DNA of 64,000 nucleotides, taken from contig CAITZM010000119.1 of NCBI GenBank assembly GCA_903896925.1, forward strand, positions 28,903 through 92,902. Reading direction: 5' to 3'. The notes beneath the pieces are model-generated. The model saw nothing but the letters and a program-made list of their open reading frames with translations, was not told the origin of the DNA and ran no database searches. The position numbers and the translations under genes were made by a program. Shown here piece after piece: positions 26,264-35,605 of the stretch; position 1 is the stretch's first letter; every line of letters begins with the position of its first letter. The stretch comes from an uncultured Lentisphaerota bacterium. GTDB lineage: Bacteria; Verrucomicrobiota; Kiritimatiellia; CAIQIC01.

Positions 26264-29200
26264 ATGCAGAGAGGGATGGCTGGCGGGCGGGGCTTGCTGG
26301 CGGTGATGCTGATGGTGCCGCTGGTCACGGGCGCAGCGGCTACGGTGCAGTCGGCGACGAACCAGCCGGCCGCCGCCGCACCACGCGTTGGCCCCGCGCC
26401 AGCGGTGCGCGACCATTATGTCGATGTAACGGCCTATCCGGACTACCACCGGCGACCGTGGCCCATGCCTGGCTGGGAGACCTTCGGCAACCAGGTGCAA
26501 CTCGTCGGGGACCGTTACCTGAACGTCAAGAAGACCCTGCCGGGAGGGTCGACCGGCACGATCTTCCGCCCCAACTATGACCTGGTCAGGGGCGGCACCG
26601 ACGAGGCCTTCGCCGACCTGCTGGCCCACCTCAAGGCGGCCAACCCGAAACTCTTCGTCTGGAACCTGGGCGGTTATATCTGGACCCAGCACCCCGGCGG
26701 CTTCGTCGATTACCACCGCATCGGGCAGCTGCAGTCCGTCCTCGGGGACCAGTTCCTCGGCTGCGACATCGGCGAGCAGGACGGCCACTACGCCAACGGG
26801 TACAAGGGGCTCACCCGGCTGACCGGGGACAACTTCGAGGAGCAGCTCAAAATCCACACCATCCAGCAGCGCATAGCCGAGGACCATGCGGACAAGGCCT
26901 CCCTGCTGACGGTGATGTACAACTGGCACGACATGCTCCGCGACGGGGCGGTGGTGAGCGCGGCCGCGGAGTGCCAGAACAGGGGTGGGGTGACCGGGAC
27001 CCAGGTCCAGTACGCGTTCCTGCGCGGGGCCTCCCGCCAGTACGGGGTGACGCTCTCCGGAGACCTCGCTGTCTTCACCTCCTGGGACCATTACTGGACC
27101 AGCCTGGCCCTGCGCCGCCGTGTGCTTTACAGCCAGTACCAGTGGAACACCACCATCCTCAGTTGCGAGGATGCCTATGGGCCCACGCCGCTCCTGGCCG
27201 ACTTCAACCGGTGGATGCAAGGGTTCCTAAAAGAGTATCCCCGTCCCGGGCCTGTACAGAGCCCTGTCGCGCTGCTTACCGATCCCTTCCAAGGCTGGAC
27301 CCCTTCCCAGACCCACCTCGGCCAGTTCAAGAAGCATGTCCAGATGGCCTACGAACCCGGCGATTTCCTGACCCACCTGCTGCTCCATGCCGTCTATCCG
27401 AACTACTACGACAACGGCGTCTGGAAGAACGAAAGCCGCGCGATCGTCCCGACGCCCTACGGCGACATCACCGAGGTCATCACGAGCGACTGTCCCGGGC
27501 CCGTCCTCGCCGGCTACGGCGCCGTGATCGCCGCCGGCGACCTGCCGACCGGCGGGGCCGAGTTGCGCGACCGGCTGGAAACCTACACCACGGCGGGCGG
27601 GCAACTGGTGCTTACGGCCGCCAATGCACGGCGTCTCTGGCCCGAGTGGAAGATCAGCTCCACCACAAAAGCGTTGCCGGCCGGCAGCCGGGTCAACCTC
27701 GACAGAGAATCGTTGACCGAGCCGCTGGCCTTCGAGGTCTGGACCCTTGACCCTGCGGTGATCCCCGGGGCCGTCGTCACCATGGCCGCAGCCGACGGCA
27801 CGCCGCTGGCCCTGGACATCCCGCGCGGCCAAGGTCATATCACCCTGCTGGCCTCCCCCTATGGCCTCAACAGCCAACCCGCGCCGGTCGCAGAGCGCCC
27901 CTATCCGCTCTGGCGTCAGAGTCTCGACGCAGCGCCCGAGCAGGTCCAGCCCTTCTCGCTGCTGGAGCATGTGCTCAAGGTGGTCAACTCTACGTTGCAG
28001 GCCCAGCAGCTTTTCTCCATCGGCAACAGCCAACTCGCCTTTATCGTCAACCGGATGGAGCCTGACACCTACCTGATCGGCATCTACAACTCGCAACTGA
28101 CCCGGCAGCCCTTCCTGATCAAGAGCAGGATCGGCGGTATCATCTCCAAGACGGAGATACCTCTCGACAACCTGGCCCAGAAATACCCGTTCCTGCCCGC
28201 GGGCTTCCTCGGCGACGGCCAACCTTCCGGTCCCTCCGCTGTCGCGGCGGGCGATGTCCGGTTTTTCAAGGTGGCCGTGAGCCCCGCCGCGAACCGGGTC
28301 AAGCTCGTCGCCTCTCCGGTCTTTGAGGCCCCGCCCAAAAACCGCTTTGTGAGGATGCCCACCCTGCCGGACCTGGAGCGGAGCCTGCTCCGGTGGCCCA
28401 CCTTCTTCCAGCACTGCGATGGCGTGCTGCTCGACTGGACCCAGTTCCGGGACATCGATACGGACGCCCTGCGGTATGACGGCAGCCGGTGGTTGAACCG
28501 GCAGAAGCTGGGCTTGGTCGTCGATTTCCGCACCGCCCAGCGCAACGGTGCACTGCACCTGGACCCGTCCGCCGGACAGCAGGCTCTCGCCCTGCTCAAA
28601 CCCATGGCGGAAAAAATGGCGATCCTGGATGGTGCGAGGCATCTGCTCTTTTCTGCCGACACGCCCGCCGCGGTGCAGGCGCTCGCGGCCCTCTCCGTTG
28701 ATCCGGTTTATTCCGGCTACACGCTGCATGTCCTGCCGCTCACGGCCACGGCCGCGCAGGCCCTCGGATCCGGCAGTGGACGGCTGCGCATCGCCTGCAC
28801 CGACGCAGCTCCTGTGAAACCTAAGAATCCTGCAGAAGCCGGTCTCCTGCTCATCGCTCCCGGAACGACCGTGGTTGATCACAAGAGCACCGCCGACTAT
28901 CCCGGCCTCCAGGTTCTCGACGCCTCCTACGGCGACTGGGACGCGCTTTATGCCGATCTGAAGCATGCCTGGGAACGGCCCGGAGCGGTCGCCATGGTCG
29001 GCCAAGCGATGAAGCAGGGCGAGGTCACCGGCACGGCCCGTCCGGTCCGGCCGGACCTGTATCTCTCCCTGCGCGATCCGGGCAGCGCCGAGCGCGCCTT
29101 GAAGGAGTTGGACCCGGTTTGGAAAGCTTTCGCCGGTGTGAAGCTGGAGTCCTCCATGGTCTGGCAGCTGAGTCCCGAGGCCTGCCAACGCTTGGGGGCG

Positions 29201-29896
29201 CAGCTCAGGCAGCTGGGCCTGAAGGTCATCGTCGATTTCAGCGACCATCTCAACGGTTGGACTGGACTCACCTTCCAGGATCTGAGCGCCAGCATGAAGA
29301 CCCCCGCCATCGGGAACCATGCCCGCAGCCTGCGGGTCTTCCGGAATGTCGCCGCGAAGCTGCCGCTGCTCGGGGCCACGAACGCCCTCTTCGTGATGAG
29401 TCCGGTCACGAACCTCAAGCCGAAGGACGGGTCAAAGGATGTCGAACCGCAGGCCAATCGCGCGTGCTTCGACGAATTCTGCCGCCTGCTCCGCGAGCAG
29501 GGCGTGACCGCCCACCTCTGGTTCAACCCGTATCGCAGCCAGAGCAGGGCGGAGCTGCTGGAGCTGATCAAGGCGACACCGGGCATCAAGGCCGCCTTGA
29601 ACCTCAATGCCGATCCTGACCTGGGCGGAGGGAGCGCCTGGGCGGGTGAGCACCTGGGCCTGATCGTGCTCGGCGGAGGCACCTTTGCCCGGCAGGCCCG
29701 CAATGCCGTGAAGACGAGCACGCGCTTCGACGGGCTGATGTACGCGCCTTTCTCGCTGCGCACCACGCCGCTCGGACCGCTCCCTAAAAACGTCCCGGTG
29801 GTGCTGGACGGCGACTATCGCAGCGCCGCGGAGATCAAGGCCGATCTCGACAAACTGATCAACGGGAACAACATTCTCCGTGCGCACAAAAAGTGA
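26264..29896 (+). CDS. giant secreted protein, glycosidase-like N-terminal half, function unknown
   Basis: This 1210-residue protein has a signal peptide (GLLAVMLMVPLVTGAAA). Residues of about 45-380 look like a TIM-barrel-type enzyme: LLAHLKAANPKLFVWNLGGY, GCDIGEQDGHYANGY with a candidate catalytic Glu, FTSWDHYWTSL and LSCEDAYGPTPLLADFNRW. A region near 415-470 (VLAGYGAVIAAGDLPTGG, YTTAGGQLVLTAANARRLWP) resembles the GATase-like middle domain of GH42-type enzymes. The C-terminal half is a second alpha/beta region (VWQLSPEACQRLGAQLRQLG, KVIVDFSDHLNGW) that I do not recognise. The start at 26264 opens the signal peptide. The next gene follows after eight bases. Confidence 0.75.
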   Translation: MQRGMAGGRGLLAVMLMVPLVTGAAATVQSATNQPAAAAPRVGPAPAVRDHYVDVTAYPDYHRRPWPMPGWETFGNQVQLVGDRYLNVKKTLPGGSTGTIFRPNYDLVRGGTDEAFADLLAHLKAANPKLFVWNLGGYIWTQHPGGFVDYHRIGQLQSVLGDQFLGCDIGEQDGHYANGYKGLTRLTGDNFEEQLKIHTIQQRIAEDHADKASLLTVMYNWHDMLRDGAVVSAAAECQNRGGVTGTQVQYAFLRGASRQYGVTLSGDLAVFTSWDHYWTSLALRRRVLYSQYQWNTTILSCEDAYGPTPLLADFNRWMQGFLKEYPRPGPVQSPVALLTDPFQGWTPSQTHLGQFKKHVQMAYEPGDFLTHLLLHAVYPNYYDNGVWKNESRAIVPTPYGDITEVITSDCPGPVLAGYGAVIAAGDLPTGGAELRDRLETYTTAGGQLVLTAANARRLWPEWKISSTTKALPAGSRVNLDRESLTEPLAFEVWTLDPAVIPGAVVTMAAADGTPLALDIPRGQGHITLLASPYGLNSQPAPVAERPYPLWRQSLDAAPEQVQPFSLLEHVLKVVNSTLQAQQLFSIGNSQLAFIVNRMEPDTYLIGIYNSQLTRQPFLIKSRIGGIISKTEIPLDNLAQKYPFLPAGFLGDGQPSGPSAVAAGDVRFFKVAVSPAANRVKLVASPVFEAPPKNRFVRMPTLPDLERSLLRWPTFFQHCDGVLLDWTQFRDIDTDALRYDGSRWLNRQKLGLVVDFRTAQRNGALHLDPSAGQQALALLKPMAEKMAILDGARHLLFSADTPAAVQALAALSVDPVYSGYTLHVLPLTATAAQALGSGSGRLRIACTDAAPVKPKNPAEAGLLLIAPGTTVVDHKSTADYPGLQVLDASYGDWDALYADLKHAWERPGAVAMVGQAMKQGEVTGTARPVRPDLYLSLRDPGSAERALKELDPVWKAFAGVKLESSMVWQLSPEACQRLGAQLRQLGLKVIVDFSDHLNGWTGLTFQDLSASMKTPAIGNHARSLRVFRNVAAKLPLLGATNALFVMSPVTNLKPKDGSKDVEPQANRACFDEFCRLLREQGVTAHLWFNPYRSQSRAELLELIKATPGIKAALNLNADPDLGGGSAWAGEHLGLIVLGGGTFARQARNAVKTSTRFDGLMYAPFSLRTTPLGPLPKNVPVVLDGDYRSAAEIKADLDKLINGNNILRAHKK

Positions 29897-29904
29897 GGTG
29901 AAGG

Positions 29905-31569
29905 ATGAAGAAGCCCATAGCAATAATCACGGTGCTTGTGGCCCTCGCGGCGCAGATGGTCTCTTGTGTGGCGGTGGAGTCGTCGTCGCGGTCGCCGGAG
30001 AACCAGGTCTTCCAGTTCATGACCACCGCGATGTTCACGCCGCAGGGGAAGCCGGGCATGACGGCGGTCACCGCCGATGCGTATCTGTGGATTCCGCCGG
30101 CGTGCCGGCGCGTGCGCGGCGTGGTGGTCATGGCGCAGAATGTGCCCGAGCACTGGCTGGTCGGGCATCCGGCGATCCGCAGCGCGTGCGGAGACTGCGA
30201 TCTGGCGCTGCTGTTCACCTGCCGCTCGTTCCTGATGTTCAACACGTTCAAGGATTATCCGGAGGGCGTGCGCAACCGCGAGCATGGCGCCTTCATCCAA
30301 CAGATCCTCACGGCGCTCGCGGCGCAGTCGGGCTATGCGGAGCTGGCGACGGCGCCGTGGTTCCCGATGGGCGAGTCCATGGCGCTGATGGTGCCGAACG
30401 CGCTCACGAGCGCGTATCCCGACCGCTGCATCGCGGGCATCCAGATCAAGGATGGCCAGTGGGACCGGCTGAAGTCGCCGCAGGTGCCTGTGCTCGTCGC
30501 CTGCGGCAGCGGACACGAGTGGGATCAGCCGAAGCACGATTACTTCACGGCCTGGCAAACGAAGGCCACCAACGATCTGCAACGCCACTGCGCCAAGCGC
30601 GCGGCGCAGCCGGCATGGCCCGGCAGCCTGCTGATCGAGGGCGGCAGCGCGCATTTCTCCTGCACGGAGGCGATGGCGGAGCTCCTGGCGCAGTACATCC
30701 GCGCCGCGTGCCGGGCGCGGTTGCCAGGCGATGGCGGCGCCGCGCTGCGCGCCGTGAAGCTCGACGACGGTTGGGTCGCGGGCCTCTCCGTGCCCGGCTC
30801 GACTCCGCTGCCGCCGAAGCGCTACAGCGACTGCAAGCCGGAGGAGAAAAAGTTGCCGTGGTATTTCGACCGGGCGACCGCGCAGGCTGCGTTTGACATG
30901 GCCAACATCAACTGGAACGCGCAGTCGTCGTTGCCGGTCTTCGCCGACGCCGCCGGCCAGCCGGTGCCGTTCAACTACCGCGGCATCACCGGTCCCGTGC
31001 CTTTCGCGATGGAGGCCGACGGCATCACCTTCCAGCTCGCCAGCCTGTTCCTCGACCAACTGCCTGCGGGCTTCGTCAAGGCCGGCGCGCCGTTGGGCCA
31101 CGTCGCCGGCGCTCCGCGGATCGAATGGCTGTGCGGGCCGTTCGCGCCGCTCGGCAGCAACCGCTTCCAACTCGCGCTCGACCGCACATGGAAAAAAAGC
31201 GGCTGCTACGTCCGCATCTGGCATCCGGGCGACGCCACCTACCGCCTCTGCACGAACCCGGGCCGGCTCGACTTCGAGCCGAACACCGCCGGCCAACCGC
31301 AGCACATTTCGTTCGACGCGATCCCTGACCAGGCGGTCGGCACGAAAGAGATCCAGTTGCACGCGACAACGGAGGCCGGCTTGCCCGTGCGCTATTTCGT
31401 CCGCGTCGGCCCCGCGGAAATCCATGGCGACCGCCTCGTCTTCAACCCGCTGCCGCCGCGCAGCAAACGGCCGGTGACCGTGACCGTGGCCGCGTGGCAG
31501 TGGGGGCGCAAAACCGCACCTGCCGTGCAGACCGCGGAGATTGTCGAGCGGAGTTTTCTGCTCAAGTGA
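29905..31569 (+). CDS. secreted alpha/beta-hydrolase-like protein with C-terminal beta domain
   Basis: This 554-residue protein begins with a signal sequence (AIITVLVALAAQMVSC) whose MVSC resembles a lipobox, so it may be a lipoprotein. Residues of about 40-290 have an alpha/beta-hydrolase layout: VRGVVVMAQNVPEHWL, a nucleophile-elbow-like FPMGESMALMVPNAL, PVLVACGSGHEWDQP, and a terminal GGSAHFSC with a candidate His. The remaining residues form beta-sandwich modules. The GES elbow lacks the second Gly of GxSxG, so activity is unproven. It starts eight bases after the 1210-residue gene, behind AGGTGAAGG, so the two are co-transcribed. Confidence 0.78.
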   Translation: MKKPIAIITVLVALAAQMVSCVAVESSSRSPENQVFQFMTTAMFTPQGKPGMTAVTADAYLWIPPACRRVRGVVVMAQNVPEHWLVGHPAIRSACGDCDLALLFTCRSFLMFNTFKDYPEGVRNREHGAFIQQILTALAAQSGYAELATAPWFPMGESMALMVPNALTSAYPDRCIAGIQIKDGQWDRLKSPQVPVLVACGSGHEWDQPKHDYFTAWQTKATNDLQRHCAKRAAQPAWPGSLLIEGGSAHFSCTEAMAELLAQYIRAACRARLPGDGGAALRAVKLDDGWVAGLSVPGSTPLPPKRYSDCKPEEKKLPWYFDRATAQAAFDMANINWNAQSSLPVFADAAGQPVPFNYRGITGPVPFAMEADGITFQLASLFLDQLPAGFVKAGAPLGHVAGAPRIEWLCGPFAPLGSNRFQLALDRTWKKSGCYVRIWHPGDATYRLCTNPGRLDFEPNTAGQPQHISFDAIPDQAVGTKEIQLHATTEAGLPVRYFVRVGPAEIHGDRLVFNPLPPRSKRPVTVTVAAWQWGRKTAPAVQTAEIVERSFLLK

Positions 31570-31760
31570 GCGTGCCAAAGCCCCATTCGGCGGCCAACCC
31601 GCGCCGCGCCCGGCAGAGGCCGGCGACTACAGGGCGGAAGCGGCGGACAGCGAACCCGGCTTCGCCAAGAGGCTACGCCGGGGCAAGCGTCGAAGTTCGG
31701 AGGCGCCACGCCATGGTGCGAATAAAAGCAGGCCGCTTGTTTCCAGCCCAGCGAAAGCAT
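31570..31760. other. intergenic repeats
   Basis: No gene is supported. A cccggcttcgccaagaggct unit, continuing acgccggg (31650-31681), matches ggcgtcgctaaggcgctacgccgg near 47571. It joins composite element copy E. Confidence 0.55.
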
Positions 31761-31846
31761 CTCGGACTTGCGCAAGTCCGGGATCTATTTTCCAGGCCTT
31801 GGGAGAAGTCGGCGCGGGCTTTGCCACGCCCTGGAAGCATGATAGT
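31761..31846 (+). repeat. composite palindromic element, copy E, ending in TGATAGTTT
   Basis: The core palindrome ggacttgcgcaagtcc (31764-31779) is followed by gggatctattttccaggcct, then gtcggcgcgggc, then a degenerate tttgccacgccctggaag. The end is catgatagttt (31838-31848). The motif lies about 25-30 bases before the next ATG, the spacing expected of a promoter -10 region. Confidence 0.78.
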
Positions 31847-31872
31847 TTCACTCTTTTGAAAGACATAGAGCC

Positions 31873-32970
31873 ATGAAAACAGAAATACTCATCGGTTGGG
31901 TCCTCGCGTGTGTCTCGTTGGCGCAGGGCGTCGCTGGGCAAGAATCAACACCGCCGGTCCTGTTGACCTCGCCGCTGGATTATCAGGTGTTTCAGCGCGC
32001 GACGAAGACCAGCGGGGTCATTGTGGTCGAAGGCATGGTGCAGGCGGGTACGCGGGTGGAAGCGAGGCTCGATGCGCAGGCGTGGCAGACTGTGGCGGTG
32101 GACAGGCCGACACGCAAATTCTCCGCGCAGTTGCCGGCTGCGGCCGGTGGCTGGCACAAGCTGGAAGTCCGCGCCGCGGGGCAGGCGCCGGTGGTGGTGG
32201 AACACGTCGGCGTCGGCGAGGTGTTCATCGTTGCGGGCCAATCGAACTCGGGCAACCATGGCTCGGAGAAGCAGCAGACGGCGACGGGCAAGGTCGCCTC
32301 GTTCGATGGCGCGCAGTGGCGGCTCGCGAAGGATCCGCAGCGCGGCGCGAGTGGGCAGGGCGGCAGCTTCATGCCGGCGCTCGGCGATGCGCTTGTGGCG
32401 AAGTACGGTGTGCCGGTGGGTGTTGTGCCGTGCGGCATCGGTGCGACGAGCGTGCGCGAGTGGCTGCCGCGGGGGGTGACGTTCCCGAGCCCGCCGACCC
32501 TCGTGGGCCGCGTGGAGCAACTGCCCAACGGCGCGTGGGCCAGCAAAGGCGCGGCGTTTACAGCGTTGGTGGCGCGCATGAAACAGCTCGGTCCACACGG
32601 CTTTCGCGCCGTGCTGTGGCACCAAGGCGAAAGCGATGTGAACCAGAAAGACCCGGCCCGCACGCTGCCGGGAAAACTGTATCGGGAGCAGCTGGAGCGC
32701 GTGATCCGCGAGTCGCGGCGTGAGATCGGCTGGGACGCCCTGTGGTTTGTGGCGCAAGTCAGCTATCATGGGCCCGGCGACGAAGCCTCGCCCGACATCC
32801 GCGCGGCACAGGCTGCGCTGTGGCAGGAGGGCCTCGCGCTGGAAGGCCCTGATTCCGACGCGCTGCGCGGCGACTTGCGCGCCGGCGTCCACTTCAACGG
32901 CAAGGGCCTGCAGGCGCACGGCAAGCTCTGGGCGGAAAAGGTCGGCGCATATCTGGAGCAGCTGCGCTGA
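31873..32970 (+). CDS. secreted SGNH esterase, sialate O-acetylesterase-like (SASA domain)
   Basis: This 365-residue protein removes O-acetyl groups from sugars by family inference. A signal peptide (LIGWVLACVSLAQGVAG) precedes an N-terminal beta-sandwich (about 25-110). The SASA domain carries the nucleophile S124 in FIVAGQSNSG, PCGIGATSVREWL, the conserved VLWHQGESD, and a C-terminal GVHFNGKGLQAHG with the catalytic His region. The ATG has a weak ribosome-binding site. GH92 lies 55 bases downstream, so deacetylation may clear the way for glycosidases. Confidence 0.87.
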   Translation: MKTEILIGWVLACVSLAQGVAGQESTPPVLLTSPLDYQVFQRATKTSGVIVVEGMVQAGTRVEARLDAQAWQTVAVDRPTRKFSAQLPAAAGGWHKLEVRAAGQAPVVVEHVGVGEVFIVAGQSNSGNHGSEKQQTATGKVASFDGAQWRLAKDPQRGASGQGGSFMPALGDALVAKYGVPVGVVPCGIGATSVREWLPRGVTFPSPPTLVGRVEQLPNGAWASKGAAFTALVARMKQLGPHGFRAVLWHQGESDVNQKDPARTLPGKLYREQLERVIRESRREIGWDALWFVAQVSYHGPGDEASPDIRAAQAALWQEGLALEGPDSDALRGDLRAGVHFNGKGLQAHGKLWAEKVGAYLEQLR

Positions 32971-33025
32971 CCCTTCAGGGCGCAAAGAGCTTACGGGCAC
33001 GATCAGCTTACGAGGAAGAGCAGGC

Positions 33026-35320
33026 ATGAACATGAACATTGTTATTCTCGGCGGGCTGGCGGCGGCGTTCGCGGTGGCGGCCTTGGCGCGCGAGCCGGTG
33101 GATGAGGTGAATCCGTTTATTGGCGCGGTGACCCAGTCGAAGGTTCGGCACTCCGGCAGCCAGGGGAAAACCTTCCCGGGCGCAGCCACGCCGTACGGCC
33201 TGGTCCAGCTCAGCCCTGACTCCGTCACCGGCGGCGATAACGGCTCCGGCTACAACTTCGAGCACACGACGCTGCAAGGCTTCAGCTTCACGCACATGAG
33301 TGGCGTGGGCTGGTATGGTGACCTCGGCAATTTTCTCGTCACGCCGACAACCGGTCCGCTCCAGACGAGCTACGGCGAGGTGGACAAGCCGGGCACCGGA
33401 TATCTTTCGCGCAAGAGCGACGAGACCGCGTCGGCCGGTTACTATGCCGTCACGCTGGCCGATCACCGCGTCCGCGCCGAGCTGACCGCCGCGCCGCACA
33501 GCGGCATCCTGCGCTTCACCTATCCGCAGGACGAGCATGCGCGCATCCAGATCGACCTCGCGCGCCGCGTCGGCGGCACCGCGGTGCAGCAATCAGTCAA
33601 GGTGGTCGGCGAGAACGCGATCGAGGGGTGGATGCGCTGCACGGCCGAAGGTGGCGGCTGGGGCAACGGGGGCGGCAGGCCGAAGTACACGGTTTTCTTT
33701 CGCGCCGAGTTCAGCCGGCCGCTGAAGGATTTCGGCGTCTGGTCGGTGGACATTCCCGAAGGCGCGAAGCGGAGGCACCAGCAGTTCGACGCCAGCTTTC
33801 TCAAGGCGATGGCGGGTGCGAAGGTGTTGCCCGGCTGCCGCGAGCAGGAAGGCAAGCACCTGGGCTTCTACGCGGAATTTCCGACCCAGGCGGGCGAGCA
33901 GCTCCTGCTGAAGGCGGGTCTCTCGTTCGTCAGCCTCGCCGGCGCGCGTGATAACCTGCGCGCGGAAATCCCCGGCTGGGATTTCGACGGCGTCCGCGCC
34001 GCGGCGCGCGCGCAGTGGGCGCGCGAGCTGTCGCGCATCACCATCGAGGGCGGCACGGCCGACCAGCGCATCGCTTTCTACACGGCGCTCTACCACGCGA
34101 TGCTCGACCCGCGCGCGTTTGCCGACCTCGACGGCAGCTATCCCGGAGGCGACGGCCAGCCGCACAAGACGGACAAGTACACCCGCCGCACGATCTTCAG
34201 CGGCTGGGATGTCTACCGCAGCGCCTATCCGCTGATGACGTTGATCGCGCCCCAGGTGGTCACCGACATGATCAACTCGCTCTCGGACCTGGCCGTGGAA
34301 AGCAAGCAGGGCTATCTGGAACGCTGGGAATTCCTCAACGCCTATAGCGGCTGCATGAACGGCAACCCCGCGGTCCCCGTGCTCGTCGATGCCTATCAGA
34401 AAGGCCTGCGCGGTTTCGATGTGGCGCAGGCCTATGACCTTGCACGCGCGAGCTGCGAGCGCTGCGGCAACGGCAAGCTGGGCTATGCGGCTGGCCGGCT
34501 CTCCGACACGTTTGAGCAGGGTTTGGACGAGTGGTGCCTGTCCGAATTGGCCACCGCGCTGGGCAAGAGCGCTGATGCCAAGCTGTATCGCGAGCGCGGA
34601 CAGTCCTATCGCCAGGTGTTCAATCCCGCGACCGGCTGGTTCGGACCGAAAGATGCCAAGGGCCAATTCCTGCCGCAGGCCAAGGGCGTGTTGGATGGAT
34701 CCGGCTGTGTCGAGTGCAACGCGCTACAGCAGGGCTGGTTCGTGCCGCACGACGTGCCGGGCCTGATCGCACTGCTGGGCGGCAAAGATCAATTCGTCAG
34801 CCGGCTCAGCGGGTTCTTTGAAAAAACACCCGATGTCACCCGCTGGAACGAATACTACAACCACGCCAACGAACCGGTCCACCTGATCCCCTTCCTTTTC
34901 AACCGGGCCGGCGCGCCGTGGCTCACGCAGAAGTGGGTGCGCTTCATCTGCGAAAAAGCCTACGGCAGCGACGTGTATGGACTGTGCGGCGATGAAGATG
35001 TCGGCCAGATGTCATCCTGGTATGTACTGGCCGCCGCCGGCCTTCACCAGGCGTGCCCCGGCGATACCCGCTACGAGCTGTTCACGCCGCTGTTCGACAA
35101 GGTCCAGATCCGGATTGATCCCGTCTATGGCGCCGGCAAAGCCTTCAGCCTTGTCGCGCACGGCAACGCACCCGGCCCGCGCTACATCCAGTCTGCGAAG
35201 CTCAACGGCCAGCCGCTCGACCGCTGCTGGCTCGACCACAAGGAAATCGTGGCGGGGGGTCTGCTTGAATTGGAGCTCGGCGCGGAGCCGAATAAAGAGT
35301 GGGGTAAGGCGACACACTGA
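33026..35320 (+). CDS. GH92 exo-alpha-mannosidase
   Basis: This 764-residue secreted protein has a signal peptide (IVILGGLAAAFAVAALA) and the full two-domain GH92 architecture. The N-terminal beta-sandwich opens with VNPFIGAVTQ, TFPGAATPYGLVQLSPD and GFSFTHMSGVG. The (alpha/alpha)6 domain contains FSGWDVYRSAYPLMTL, NGNPAVPVLVDAYQKG, YNHANEPVHLIPFLFN and CGDEDVGQMSSWYVLAAAGL, which hold the general-acid Glu and catalytic Asp regions. Family enzymes are calcium-dependent and remove terminal alpha-mannose with inversion. The bond cannot be read from sequence. The ATG follows AGGAAGAG. Confidence 0.95.
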   Translation: MNMNIVILGGLAAAFAVAALAREPVDEVNPFIGAVTQSKVRHSGSQGKTFPGAATPYGLVQLSPDSVTGGDNGSGYNFEHTTLQGFSFTHMSGVGWYGDLGNFLVTPTTGPLQTSYGEVDKPGTGYLSRKSDETASAGYYAVTLADHRVRAELTAAPHSGILRFTYPQDEHARIQIDLARRVGGTAVQQSVKVVGENAIEGWMRCTAEGGGWGNGGGRPKYTVFFRAEFSRPLKDFGVWSVDIPEGAKRRHQQFDASFLKAMAGAKVLPGCREQEGKHLGFYAEFPTQAGEQLLLKAGLSFVSLAGARDNLRAEIPGWDFDGVRAAARAQWARELSRITIEGGTADQRIAFYTALYHAMLDPRAFADLDGSYPGGDGQPHKTDKYTRRTIFSGWDVYRSAYPLMTLIAPQVVTDMINSLSDLAVESKQGYLERWEFLNAYSGCMNGNPAVPVLVDAYQKGLRGFDVAQAYDLARASCERCGNGKLGYAAGRLSDTFEQGLDEWCLSELATALGKSADAKLYRERGQSYRQVFNPATGWFGPKDAKGQFLPQAKGVLDGSGCVECNALQQGWFVPHDVPGLIALLGGKDQFVSRLSGFFEKTPDVTRWNEYYNHANEPVHLIPFLFNRAGAPWLTQKWVRFICEKAYGSDVYGLCGDEDVGQMSSWYVLAAAGLHQACPGDTRYELFTPLFDKVQIRIDPVYGAGKAFSLVAHGNAPGPRYIQSAKLNGQPLDRCWLDHKEIVAGGLLELELGAEPNKEWGKATH

Positions 35321-35605
35321 ACGCGAGGAAGAGCACCCTCACCCCGGCCCTCTCCCCTGGAGGGAGAGGGAGTGAAAGGCCCCAGCTCAGTGTCGAGGTT
35401 AAGGCAGCACCCGATCCTCATCGTGTGAGGGAGAGGGATGAAAAGGCGCGAGACCTAATCCGATGATGGTGCAAGGGTCGGCCCGCGGCGTATGATGGTT
35501 TCAGCGGGTGACGTGGGTGCTGTGGGCTGTCCGGCTTCCTCTCCCCCCGGGGGAGAGGATCGAGGTGCGGAGCGCAGTGCCAGGCTCGGAATTGAAAGGA
35601 ATGAA
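35321..35605. other. intergenic CTCTCCCC repeats
   Basis: No gene is seen in these 285 bases. Dyads built on cctctcccctggagggagag (about 35349-35370) and ctctccccccgggggagag (35540-35558) belong to one family, with a third copy at about 53974-54010. The first could form a strong hairpin just after the GH92 gene. Confidence 0.65.

Noticed and set aside
25091..31846. Possible CRISPR array from the repeated palindromic units
   Set aside because: Copies are kilobases apart, differ in length, sit next to genes, and no regular spacers or cas genes are seen.
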